Part shown: positions 25,846 to 33,261 of the stretch, piece by piece
How the letters are laid out: each line of letters opens with the position of its first letter
How positions within the stretch are numbered: position 1 is the stretch's first letter
NCBI RefSeq assembly: GCF_003046795.1
Contig: NZ_PZKN01000001.1
Coordinates: 124,001 to 188,000 of the forward strand
From: Desulfonatronum sp. SC1
GTDB lineage: Bacteria > Desulfobacterota > Desulfovibrionia > Desulfovibrionales > Desulfonatronaceae
DNA length: 64,000 bases
Direction: 5' to 3'
The notes under the pieces: model-generated
The model's input: only the letters and a program-made list of their open reading frames with translations
Database searches by the model: none
Told to the model about the DNA's origin: nothing
Position numbers and translations under genes: made by a program

Positions 25846-26958
25846 ATGCCGTCGTTAACCATGTTCAGGTCGACCGTTCTGTTCCTGCTCCTGATGGGCG
25901 TCCTTGGTTGCAATGGCGGCGACGCGCACAACGAGGAACTGATCACCCAGATGAAGGAGGCCACTGACCAGATCGTCGAAACCACCCACGTACCAGGCAT
26001 CATCGCCCTGGTGGCCGATCACGCCAGGAGGATCAACTGGGTGTACGCGGCCGGAGTCAGCGACATCCCGAACAACATCCCGGCCAATCCATCCTATGTG
26101 TTCCGAATCGGCAGCAACACCAAAACTTTTGTCGTCACGGTGCTTTTGCAGTTGGTCGCCGAAGGAAAAATCACACTGGACGACAAGCTCTCCAAGTTTT
26201 TTCCTGAATTTCCCAATGCCAACAGGATTACCGTGGCGATGCTCTGCAACATGACCTCCGGCATCCCCAACTACTCGGAAGACGACTACTTCGCGGACCG
26301 GATGATCAACCAGCCCAAAAAAGTCTGGGCTCCCATCGAACTGGCTCGCATCGGACTGAACAAAAAATTCAGTTTTGAGCCGGGAGCCGACTGGAAATAC
26401 TCAAACACGAACACGATCCTCTTGGGCATGATCATCGAACAGGTCACGCAGAACTCACTGCGCCAAGAAATCGAGAACCGAATCGTCTCCAAGCTGGGCT
26501 TGCGACAGACCGGGTTTCTGACTTCGGGAACGGAACTTCCCGGAATTCATGGCCGGGGATACTATGAAGATGAATACGTCGAAGGCGCGGACATGACGGA
26601 ACATTACGATATTTCATGGGGATGGGCGGCTGGATCGGCCTATTCGACGCCTCGCGAGTTGCAAAGATACATCGAGGCCATGGTCGGCGGCGGTTTGCTT
26701 CCGGACGACATGCAGACACTTCGGTTCAGCGAGCACATCATCCACCTGAGCGAAACAATTTCCTACGGCCTCGGCTTCTTGCGGCGAGGCACGTTCTACG
26801 GCCACAATGGATCACTTCCCGGCTTCACGTCGTCCATGTACCACAGCCCTGTAAAAAACTGCACCGTGATCATCTACTTCAACTCCCAACTGGACGAAGC
26901 GATCCCGGACCAACTTTTCGCACGGTTCATGGAGATACTGTACGGAGATGATTATTAG
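25846..26958 (+). CDS. Serine hydrolase lipoprotein (peptidase S12 / class C beta-lactamase family)
   Basis: ATG 25846 follows AGGAGGT. The first residues MPSLTMFRSTVLFLLLMGVL end in a lipobox (VLGC, Cys22), so it should be a lipoprotein. The catalytic S-x-x-K is SNTK (90-93) in 'FRIGSNTKTF', and the Y-x-N motif is YSN in 'WKYSNTNTILLGMIIEQ'. 'YGLGFLRRGTFYGHNGSLPG' gives the third (HxG-like) motif. The family includes D-alanyl-D-alanine carboxypeptidases, esterases and class C beta-lactamases; the substrate is not determined. Length (370) is normal. Confidence 0.88.
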   Translation: MPSLTMFRSTVLFLLLMGVLGCNGGDAHNEELITQMKEATDQIVETTHVPGIIALVADHARRINWVYAAGVSDIPNNIPANPSYVFRIGSNTKTFVVTVLLQLVAEGKITLDDKLSKFFPEFPNANRITVAMLCNMTSGIPNYSEDDYFADRMINQPKKVWAPIELARIGLNKKFSFEPGADWKYSNTNTILLGMIIEQVTQNSLRQEIENRIVSKLGLRQTGFLTSGTELPGIHGRGYYEDEYVEGADMTEHYDISWGWAAGSAYSTPRELQRYIEAMVGGGLLPDDMQTLRFSEHIIHLSETISYGLGFLRRGTFYGHNGSLPGFTSSMYHSPVKNCTVIIYFNSQLDEAIPDQLFARFMEILYGDDY

Positions 26959-27122
26959 CCGATCATCCGCCCTGGATAAACTTTGCCAAGCGTATTGCCA
27001 ACCGGCCTTTTCGTCTTACTGTAGACTTTACATCTCCGTGCGAACGGGGCATGGTAGCGTCAACCTCATCGAAAAGTCGGGTCGACATTGACGATCCCCG
27101 ACTCAAGCCATAAGGAGAGGGC

Positions 27123-27452
27123 ATGGAAAAAAACAGATGCAATCGAGACGTAAGCTGTAAGAGCAATCCCCCAGTTGCCGGCTTGAATCGTCAGCATTCC
27201 CCGAAAAAAGGCTTTGATCCGGAATTGATGTTCGTGGAATGTCACAGCTGTGGCCGCCCACTGATCTGGAACCAGGGCGAAGCCAGTCAAATTATTGAAC
27301 AGTCTGGAATCGACACCAAAAAATTGGACGCCCAGTGTCTGATTCTGGCCGAAGGGTGTCCGCAGTGCGCTCCCGGTGAAGGGGGCTACATGGTGCGCGT
27401 GGTCCGGCTCAGGGAAGACGGGTATCGCGACGTCAAGGAGCAGGGCCATTAG
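27123..27452 (+). CDS. Small zinc-ribbon-like hypothetical protein (109 aa)
   Basis: The product holds two cysteine pairs, CHSCGRPLIW and GCPQCAPGEGG, spaced as in a zinc ribbon. AAGGAGAGGGC precedes the ATG. The N-terminal 35 residues are basic and probably disordered. No family is recognised. A terminator separates it from lipA. Confidence 0.7.
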   Translation: MEKNRCNRDVSCKSNPPVAGLNRQHSPKKGFDPELMFVECHSCGRPLIWNQGEASQIIEQSGIDTKKLDAQCLILAEGCPQCAPGEGGYMVRVVRLREDGYRDVKEQGH

Positions 27453-27505
27453 CGGGCCGGGCACAAGATACTTTTCCGCCAACCCCCTTCCTTTCCTCCC
27501 AGCCG

Positions 27506-27542
27506 CACGGGGCGAACCAACGTTCGTCCCGTGTACTTTTTT
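27506..27542 (+). terminator. Rho-independent terminator before lipA
   Basis: CACGGGGCGAAC pairs with GTTCGTCCCGTG (one G-T pair) around a 4-base loop, followed by TACTTTTTT. It ends only six bases before the lipA ATG. Confidence 0.65.
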
Positions 27543-27547
27543 CACGC

Positions 27548-28492
27548 ATGAACACCACTCCATTTTCAACCGTCGCAACATCGAGTGCCCACCGAAAACC
27601 ACCGTGGCTGCGTAAGCCATTGCCACGGGACGGACGCTTTTCCCAATTGAGCGAGGATCTCCGTGGCCTGGGCCTGGCCACGGTCTGCCGGAGCGCCCGG
27701 TGTCCGAACATCGGGGAATGCTTTTCCAACGGAACGGCCACGTTTTTGATCCTTGGCGACGTCTGCACCCGGTCCTGCACGTTTTGCAACATCACCTCCG
27801 GCCAGCCCGGTCCGGTAGCCGGGGACGAGCCGCTCCGGGTCAGCCGGGCCGTGGCCCGGATGGGTCTGCGCTACGCGGTGATAACTTCCGTGACCCGCGA
27901 CGACCTGCCCGACGGCGGAGCCGATCACTTCGCGCGAGTGGTCCGGCAACTCAAGGCCGATATTCCCGGACTGGCCGTAGAAGTGCTGATCCCGGATTTT
28001 CAGGGCAGCCGGGCCGCGTTGGAAACCGTGCTGGAGTCCGGCGTGGACGTGCTCAACCACAACCTGGAAACCGTGCCGGAGTTGTACGCCCGGGTTCGTC
28101 CCCAAGCCGGATACGCCCGCAGCCTGGAACTCTTGGCCCGGGCTCGGGATTGGGCTAAGGAGCGCGAACAGACCGTGCGCACCAAGAGCGGTCTGATGCT
28201 CGGGCTGGGCGAGACACGGGAGCAACTGCGCCGGGTTTTCCGCGATCTGGCCGCCTCGGGGTGTGCCATCCTGACCATGGGCCAGTACCTGGCCCCGTCC
28301 GCGGACCATCATCCGGTGATCCGCTATCTGCCCCCCGAGGAGTTCGCCGAGTTGGCCGATATGGCCAGGGCCGAGGGCATCACCGCGGTCTTTTCAGCCC
28401 CGCTGGTACGCAGCAGCTACCACGCCTCGGAGGTCGCCGAGTCCACCCTCGTTGCGTCGGATTCAACCTCAACCTCGAACACCGCCTCATGA
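27548..28492 (+). CDS. lipA: Lipoyl synthase
   Basis: The 314-residue radical SAM enzyme shows both iron-sulfur motifs: C47-x4-C52-x5-C58 (CRSARCPNIGEC) for the auxiliary cluster and C73-x3-C77-x2-C80 (CTRSCTFC) for the SAM cluster. 'RYAVITSVTRDDLPDGGADHF' is a family hallmark. It inserts two sulfurs into protein-bound octanoate to make lipoate. The stop overlaps the aguB ATG (ATGA). The final residues (SDSTSTSNTAS) are an unusual Ser/Thr tail replacing the usual serine-containing end. Confidence 0.95.
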   Translation: MNTTPFSTVATSSAHRKPPWLRKPLPRDGRFSQLSEDLRGLGLATVCRSARCPNIGECFSNGTATFLILGDVCTRSCTFCNITSGQPGPVAGDEPLRVSRAVARMGLRYAVITSVTRDDLPDGGADHFARVVRQLKADIPGLAVEVLIPDFQGSRAALETVLESGVDVLNHNLETVPELYARVRPQAGYARSLELLARARDWAKEREQTVRTKSGLMLGLGETREQLRRVFRDLAASGCAILTMGQYLAPSADHHPVIRYLPPEEFAELADMARAEGITAVFSAPLVRSSYHASEVAESTLVASDSTSTSNTAS

Positions 28493-29394
28493 AAACACAC
28501 GCCGTTTCCCCGTTCCTTGTCGGTCTGCCCCAGATATCCATCCCCTCGGACCCGGCCCAAAGTCTGGCCAAGGCCGAGGAGTTCGTGCATCAGGCCGCCC
28601 GCCTGGGCGCACGGGTAGTCTGCCTTCCGGAGTTGTTCCGATCGCCGTATTTTTGCCAGCACGAGGATCCGGAGTTTTTCGCCCTGGCCGAATCCATTCC
28701 CGGCCCGTCCACCGAGGCTCTTGGTCGCGTGGCCAGGGAGGAGGGGGTCGTGGTCCTGGCCTCCCTGTTCGAGCGCCGCTGTCCCGGGGTCTACCACAAC
28801 ACCCTGGCGATCATCGACGCGGACGGATCGCTGCTCGGCGTGTACCGCAAAATGCACATCCCGGACGATCCCGGCTATTACGAAAAATATTTCTTCGCTC
28901 CCGGCGACACCGGATTCAGAGCCTTTGACACCCGTTTCGGCCGGATCGGCGGTCTGGTCTGCTGGGACCAGTGGTACCCTGAAGCGGCCCGGCTCACTGC
29001 CCTGCGCGGGGCTCTGGCCCTGTTCTACCCCACGGCCATCGGCTGGCATCCCGAAGAGAAGGACAGGTTCGGAGAAGAGCAGCAGGACGCCTGGGTCACG
29101 GTGCAGCGGGGGCACGCCGTGGCCAACGGCGTTTACGTGGCCGTGGTCAACCGCGTCGGCCACGAAGTCCCGCCCGGCGGCGGACCGGGCATCGAGTTCT
29201 GGGGCAACTCCTTTGTCGCCGGTCCCATGGGCGAGCTGCTCTGCCGGGCCTCGGCGGACAAGGAGGAAATCCTGCTGGCCGAAATCGACCCCGCCCGCCT
29301 GGAAACCGTCCGCCAACACTGGCCCTTTTTCCGCGACCGCCGCATCGACGCCTACGGCGGGATCACGAGTCGCTATTTGGGGGATGAGGCATGA
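28489..29394 (+). CDS. aguB: N-carbamoylputrescine amidohydrolase
   Basis: The start MKTHAVSPFLVGLPQISIPS overlaps the lipA stop by four bases. The 301-residue nitrilase-fold protein has the Glu-Lys-Cys triad in LPELFRSPYF, YRKMHIPDDPGYYEKYFF and GGLVCWDQWYPEAARLTAL. These motifs are typical of AguB, which hydrolyses N-carbamoylputrescine to putrescine, ammonia and CO2. The next gene encodes agmatine deiminase, giving both steps of the agmatine-to-putrescine route. Confidence 0.93.
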   Translation: MKTHAVSPFLVGLPQISIPSDPAQSLAKAEEFVHQAARLGARVVCLPELFRSPYFCQHEDPEFFALAESIPGPSTEALGRVAREEGVVVLASLFERRCPGVYHNTLAIIDADGSLLGVYRKMHIPDDPGYYEKYFFAPGDTGFRAFDTRFGRIGGLVCWDQWYPEAARLTALRGALALFYPTAIGWHPEEKDRFGEEQQDAWVTVQRGHAVANGVYVAVVNRVGHEVPPGGGPGIEFWGNSFVAGPMGELLCRASADKEEILLAEIDPARLETVRQHWPFFRDRRIDAYGGITSRYLGDEA

Positions 29395-30443
29395 CCGTCC
29401 GATATCGTCTGCCCGCCGAGTGGGAGCCCCACGCGGCCACGTGGTTGGCCTGGCCGCACAATGCCCGGGACTGGCCGGGCAAGTTCACACCCATTCGGTG
29501 GGTGTACGCGGAAATCGTTCGTCATCTGGCCCTGTCCGAACCGGTGCGGATTCTGGTCCGTTCCCCGGAGCAGGAACGGGAAGTCCGCAATCTCCTGAAG
29601 CGCTCCCATGTGGACCTGGGCCAGGTGACGTTTTTCCCCATTCCCACGAACCGCGTCTGGACACGTGACTATTGTCCGGCTTTTGTTCATGTCCACGACG
29701 GCCAGAACAAACGGACGCACGCCGTGCGCTTCGGCTTCAACGGCTGGGCCAAGTACCCGGACCATGAGCTGGACGCCGCGGTGCCGGAGCATATCGCCCG
29801 GACTTTGGCCATTCCCCTGACTCCGCTGCGTCACGGCGACCGGACGGTGGTTCTGGAGGGCGGGGCCATTGACGGCAACGGACGGGGCTCGCTGCTGACC
29901 ACCGAGGAATGTCTGCTGGACCAGCAAACCCAGGTCCGCAATCCCGGCCTGAGCCGCGAAGACCTGGAAGCGGCTCTGCTTGAGCATCTGGGCGTGACCA
30001 ACGTGATCTGGCTGGGGAACGGGATCGCCGGGGACGACACCCACGGCCACGTGGACGACCTGTGCCGGTTCGTGAACCCGACCACCGTGGTCCTGGTCCG
30101 GGAAGACGACCCCAAGGACGCCAACTACCGTGCGCTGCGGGATAACCGCGAACGCCTGGAGTCCGCCCGGCTGGAAGACGACTCCCAGCTCGAAGTCGTG
30201 GCCCTGCCCATGCCCGCGCCCCTGTACTTCGAGAACATTCGGCTCCCGGCCAGTTACGCCAATTTTTACATCAGCAACGCCACGGTCGTCGTTCCCACGT
30301 TCAACGACCCGCAAGATCGGGTTGCCCTGGGCATCCTGGCCGACCTGTTCCCGGACCGGAAGGTGGTGGGCATTCATGCCGTGGATCTGGTCTGGGGCTT
30401 TGGAACCCTGCATTGCCTGACCCACGAGCAAGCCGCGGAGTGA
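29391..30443 (+). CDS. aguA: Agmatine deiminase
   Basis: The 350-residue product has the peptidylarginine-deiminase fold signatures EWEPHAATWLAWPHNARDWP, TRDYCPAFVH, 'GNGIAGDDTHGHVDDLCRF' and the catalytic cysteine near the end in FGTLHCLTHEQ. It converts agmatine to N-carbamoylputrescine for AguB. It overlaps aguB by four bases and lipB by four bases (GTGA). Confidence 0.93.
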   Translation: MTVRYRLPAEWEPHAATWLAWPHNARDWPGKFTPIRWVYAEIVRHLALSEPVRILVRSPEQEREVRNLLKRSHVDLGQVTFFPIPTNRVWTRDYCPAFVHVHDGQNKRTHAVRFGFNGWAKYPDHELDAAVPEHIARTLAIPLTPLRHGDRTVVLEGGAIDGNGRGSLLTTEECLLDQQTQVRNPGLSREDLEAALLEHLGVTNVIWLGNGIAGDDTHGHVDDLCRFVNPTTVVLVREDDPKDANYRALRDNRERLESARLEDDSQLEVVALPMPAPLYFENIRLPASYANFYISNATVVVPTFNDPQDRVALGILADLFPDRKVVGIHAVDLVWGFGTLHCLTHEQAAE

Positions 30444-31150
30444 CCTCCGGGCGGGAGTTTCCCGCCGTGGTCACTGGCAATCTGAAAGGCGCCGTTCCTT
30501 CCCCCATCTACCTGGCGGACCGGAGCCTGATCGTCCAGGATTTGGGCCTCATGCCCTATGACCAAGCCCTGGGAATCCAGGCCGAGGCCGTGCGGGATGT
30601 GGCGACCGGAGGAGCGGAGCGGCTTCTGGTGCTGGAGCACCCGCTGGTGATTACCCTGGGCCGCAACAGCGGCGCGGAACATCTGCTCGTTTCCCCGGAT
30701 ACCCTGGCCGAGCGCGGTATCCAAATCGTCCACGCCGCCCGCGGAGGCAGCGTGACCTGCCACTACCCCGGCCAACTCGTGATCTACCCCATCCTGCGCC
30801 TGAACCAGCGTCCCGGAGGACTGCGCAGACTCATCTTTGAACTGGAAGAAGCCGTGATCCGGACCCTGACGCCCTACGGCCTGCCCGCAGCCCGCAACAC
30901 TGGCCGCCCCGGGGGCTGGATCCAAGACCGCAAAATCGCCTCCATCGGCCTGGCCCTCAAGCACTGGGTCACGTTTCACGGCCTGGCCTTGAACGTCGGA
31001 CTGGATACCTCCCTGTTTGATCTGATTACCCCCTGCGGCCTGTCCGGCGTCCGGGTTACCTCGGTCCACGGTGAGTTGGGACGGGAAGAGCCGGGGATGG
31101 CCGAGGTCAAGGAAGCCCTGGTCGCCGCTTTGCGGGAAGAGCTTGCATAG
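30440..31150 (+). CDS. lipB: Octanoyl-[ACP]:protein octanoyltransferase
   Basis: The GTG at 30440 overlaps the aguA stop; a longer frame from 30413 is less likely. The 236-residue product has HPLVITLGRNSG, RGGSVTCHYPGQLVIYPIL, the lysine motif 'KIASIGLALKHWVTFHGLALNV' and the catalytic cysteine in PCGLSGVRVTS. LipB moves octanoate from ACP to lipoyl domains, the step before LipA. It is split from lipA by the two agmatine genes. The usual tyrosine/glycine of TYHGPGQ is changed to TCHYPGQ. Confidence 0.9.
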   Translation: MTSGREFPAVVTGNLKGAVPSPIYLADRSLIVQDLGLMPYDQALGIQAEAVRDVATGGAERLLVLEHPLVITLGRNSGAEHLLVSPDTLAERGIQIVHAARGGSVTCHYPGQLVIYPILRLNQRPGGLRRLIFELEEAVIRTLTPYGLPAARNTGRPGGWIQDRKIASIGLALKHWVTFHGLALNVGLDTSLFDLITPCGLSGVRVTSVHGELGREEPGMAEVKEALVAALREELA

Positions 31151-31237
31151 ATGTGGAGAATGAGGGATGTTTGAGGAAGGTTGTTGAGCAGGAAGGGAAG
31201 GGGGCTCGCGGCTCTGATCTGGAAAGGAGGGTATATA

Positions 31238-31462
31238 GTGGAAATAGTTGTCCAAATACATGATCAGTATAAGGCTTTAAAATTTGTCGAATTCCTGCGT
31301 GCATTCGACTTTGTGGAAATTACTCAAATGAAGAATGCCGATGAAAAAAATGTCCGAAATGAAAATATGGAGGACTTTTTTTCGTGTGCTGGTCTGTGGG
31401 CAAATCGGGAAGTCACTGCGGACAGCCTGCGTGAACAGGCATGGAGGCGCTATTCCGTATGA
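31238..31462 (+). CDS. Probable antitoxin partner of the PIN toxin
   Basis: GTG 31238 lies 7 bases after AAAGGAGG. The 74-residue product (MEIVVQIHDQYKALKFVEFL then RAFDFVEI...) has no recognised DNA-binding motif, but its C-terminus 'LWANREVTADSLREQAWRR' is like the toxin-binding tails of VapB-type antitoxins. It overlaps the toxin ATG by four bases. GC content is visibly lower than in the neighbours, suggesting transfer. Confidence 0.65.
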   Translation: MEIVVQIHDQYKALKFVEFLRAFDFVEITQMKNADEKNVRNENMEDFFSCAGLWANREVTADSLREQAWRRYSV

Positions 31463-31848
31463 TTCTCTGCGACACCGATATTCTTATTGAGTTCTATAAA
31501 AATAATGCGGATATCCTTCAGGAACTTCAGATTATCGGACAGAAGAACCTTGCCGTAAGTGCGATCACGCAGGCAGAGTTGTTTTTTGGATCGCTGAATA
31601 AGGCTGAACTCCAGAGAATACGCATCCATCTTCAAAGTATTTCGTGTTTACCCGTTGATACCATGACTTCGGATAAGTTTTTGAAACTGATGGAGACCTA
31701 TTCCCTGAGCCACAAGTTAGGCATTCCAGACGCTATTATCGCGGCAACAGCGATTGTCCACCATCTCCCATTGTATACCTTGAATATCAAGCATTTTCAG
31801 TTTATTTCGGAAGTTGAACTGTATCAGGTGATTACGTCTGTGTCTTGA
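31459..31848 (+). CDS. VapC-type PIN domain toxin
   Basis: The 129-residue product starts MILCDTDILIEFYKNNADIL, with the first PIN aspartate, and continues with a mid-chain glutamate (AITQAELFFGS) and the second acidic cluster LGIPDAIIAATAIVHHLPLY. PIN toxins are magnesium-dependent RNases. 'TLNIKHFQFI' is the usual TxNxxHF end. It is the second gene of a coupled TA pair and, like its partner, AT-richer than the region. Confidence 0.9.
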   Translation: MILCDTDILIEFYKNNADILQELQIIGQKNLAVSAITQAELFFGSLNKAELQRIRIHLQSISCLPVDTMTSDKFLKLMETYSLSHKLGIPDAIIAATAIVHHLPLYTLNIKHFQFISEVELYQVITSVS

Positions 31849-31874
31849 ACGTATTGATACCACAGAGGTGAACC

Positions 31875-32288
31875 ATGTCGCGAATGATGAGCGTTCAGGT
31901 CCAGACCGGGCAGCTCCGGTCTTCCCCGTCTTTTTTGGCCGGGATTGTCGGGGAGGTGGCGTATGCCCGGCAGGTTCAGGTGTTGGAGGAGCGGGCCGGA
32001 TGGGCGCGGGTGGCTGTTCCCGGTACGTCGTTGGCTGGCTGGATGCACGGCTCTGCCTTGAGCAGCAAGCGGATCGTGCTTCAGGCCGGGGCCGAGGACG
32101 TGGAGCGGGCGGCGACCACCGGCGAGATCGCCCTGGCCGGGAAAGGGTTTAATGAGGAAGTGGAGCGGGAGTTTCGCTCCCGGAATCCGAACCTGGACTT
32201 TCGCAGGATCGACCAAATGCAGGCTTCAACCCCGACCATGGCCCAGATCCGTCGATTTGCCCAGGAAGGGCAATTGCGCTTGGCTTAA
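31875..32288 (+). CDS. SH3-like domain protein
   Basis: The 137-residue product begins with an SH3b-like segment: QVQTGQLRSSPSFLAGIVGE then 'ARQVQVLEERAGWARVAVPG' and 'AGWMHGSAL'. No signal peptide is seen. The C-terminal part is helical. GAGGTG precedes the ATG. The gene is 12 bases upstream of the M48 protease gene, suggesting a joint role at the envelope. I do not recognise the second half. Confidence 0.65.
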   Translation: MSRMMSVQVQTGQLRSSPSFLAGIVGEVAYARQVQVLEERAGWARVAVPGTSLAGWMHGSALSSKRIVLQAGAEDVERAATTGEIALAGKGFNEEVEREFRSRNPNLDFRRIDQMQASTPTMAQIRRFAQEGQLRLA

Positions 32289-32300
32289 AGGAGATTGCTC

Positions 32301-33251
32301 ATGAATTCCTGGTCCAGACGAGATTTTTTGGCGTGGTCGGGCAAGGCGGGGTTGGCCGGGGCGTGCGCCGGGCCATTGCTGACAGGGGGGCTGGCGGGGT
32401 TGCTGTCCGGGTGCAAGACAGCGGAGATCGCCGCGGATCTGGGGCGTGCCGCGGGGGTGTTGGACGAGCAGCAGGCCCAGTCCGTGGCCCGGGTGGGTAC
32501 GGCCATCGGCCGGAGCTTCGAGGACATCACTCCGGAGCAGGAATACTACATCGGCCGGACCGTAGGGGCCACGATTCTGGGTTCCTACAAGCCCTACGCC
32601 GACCAAGGAGCCAATGCCTACGTCAACCTGGTGGGCACCATGGTCAGTTTGTCATCGGACATGCCCGAGACCTTCGGCGGCTACCATTTCCTGATCCTGG
32701 ACTCCGATGAAATCAACGCCTTTGCCGCGCCGGGAGGACTGATCTTCATCACCCGGGGGATGCTGCGCTGCTGCGCCACCGAGGACGCGGTGGCCGCGGT
32801 ACTGGCCCACGAGGTCGGCCATATCCAGCATCATCACGGCATTCAGACTATCCAGCGGGCTCGGCTGACGTCGGCCTTCACCATCCTGGCCGCGGAAGGA
32901 GCGCGGACCCTGGGCGGCGCGGACCTGGCCCAGCTGACGGATATTTTCGAGGAATCGGTCTCGGACGTGGTGAACACCCTGGCGGTCAACGGCTACTCCC
33001 GTACCGCCGAGCGCGAGGCGGACCGGGCCGCGGCCGTGATCTTGGACCGCGCCGGCTACGACAGCGCGGCCCTGGTGAGCATGCTGGAGGTCATGGACAC
33101 GAAGCTGACCCCGGGCGGGCCGGACTTCGCCCGCACCCATCCCACGCCCGCCAGCCGGATCAGGGACATCCGTCCGGCTCTGCCCGCGGCTCGGGCCTCG
33201 GACCCGGCCCTGCGGCAGCAGCGCTTTCTGGCCGCTTTGCATCGGATTTAG
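32301..33251 (+). CDS. M48 family metalloprotease with Tat and lipoprotein signals
   Basis: ATG 32301 lies 7 bases after AAAGGAG (a TTG six bases earlier is less likely). The N-terminus MNSWSRRDFLAWSGKAGLAG has a twin-arginine motif (SRRDFL), and LAGLLSGC (Cys38) is a lipobox, so it is probably exported folded and lipidated. The zinc motif is HEVGH (170-174), with a third ligand in 'EREADRAAAVI'. The family includes BepA/LoiP-type outer-membrane quality-control proteases. Length is 316 residues. Confidence 0.88.
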   Translation: MNSWSRRDFLAWSGKAGLAGACAGPLLTGGLAGLLSGCKTAEIAADLGRAAGVLDEQQAQSVARVGTAIGRSFEDITPEQEYYIGRTVGATILGSYKPYADQGANAYVNLVGTMVSLSSDMPETFGGYHFLILDSDEINAFAAPGGLIFITRGMLRCCATEDAVAAVLAHEVGHIQHHHGIQTIQRARLTSAFTILAAEGARTLGGADLAQLTDIFEESVSDVVNTLAVNGYSRTAEREADRAAAVILDRAGYDSAALVSMLEVMDTKLTPGGPDFARTHPTPASRIRDIRPALPAARASDPALRQQRFLAALHRI

Positions 33252-33261
33252 CTGTCCCCTC

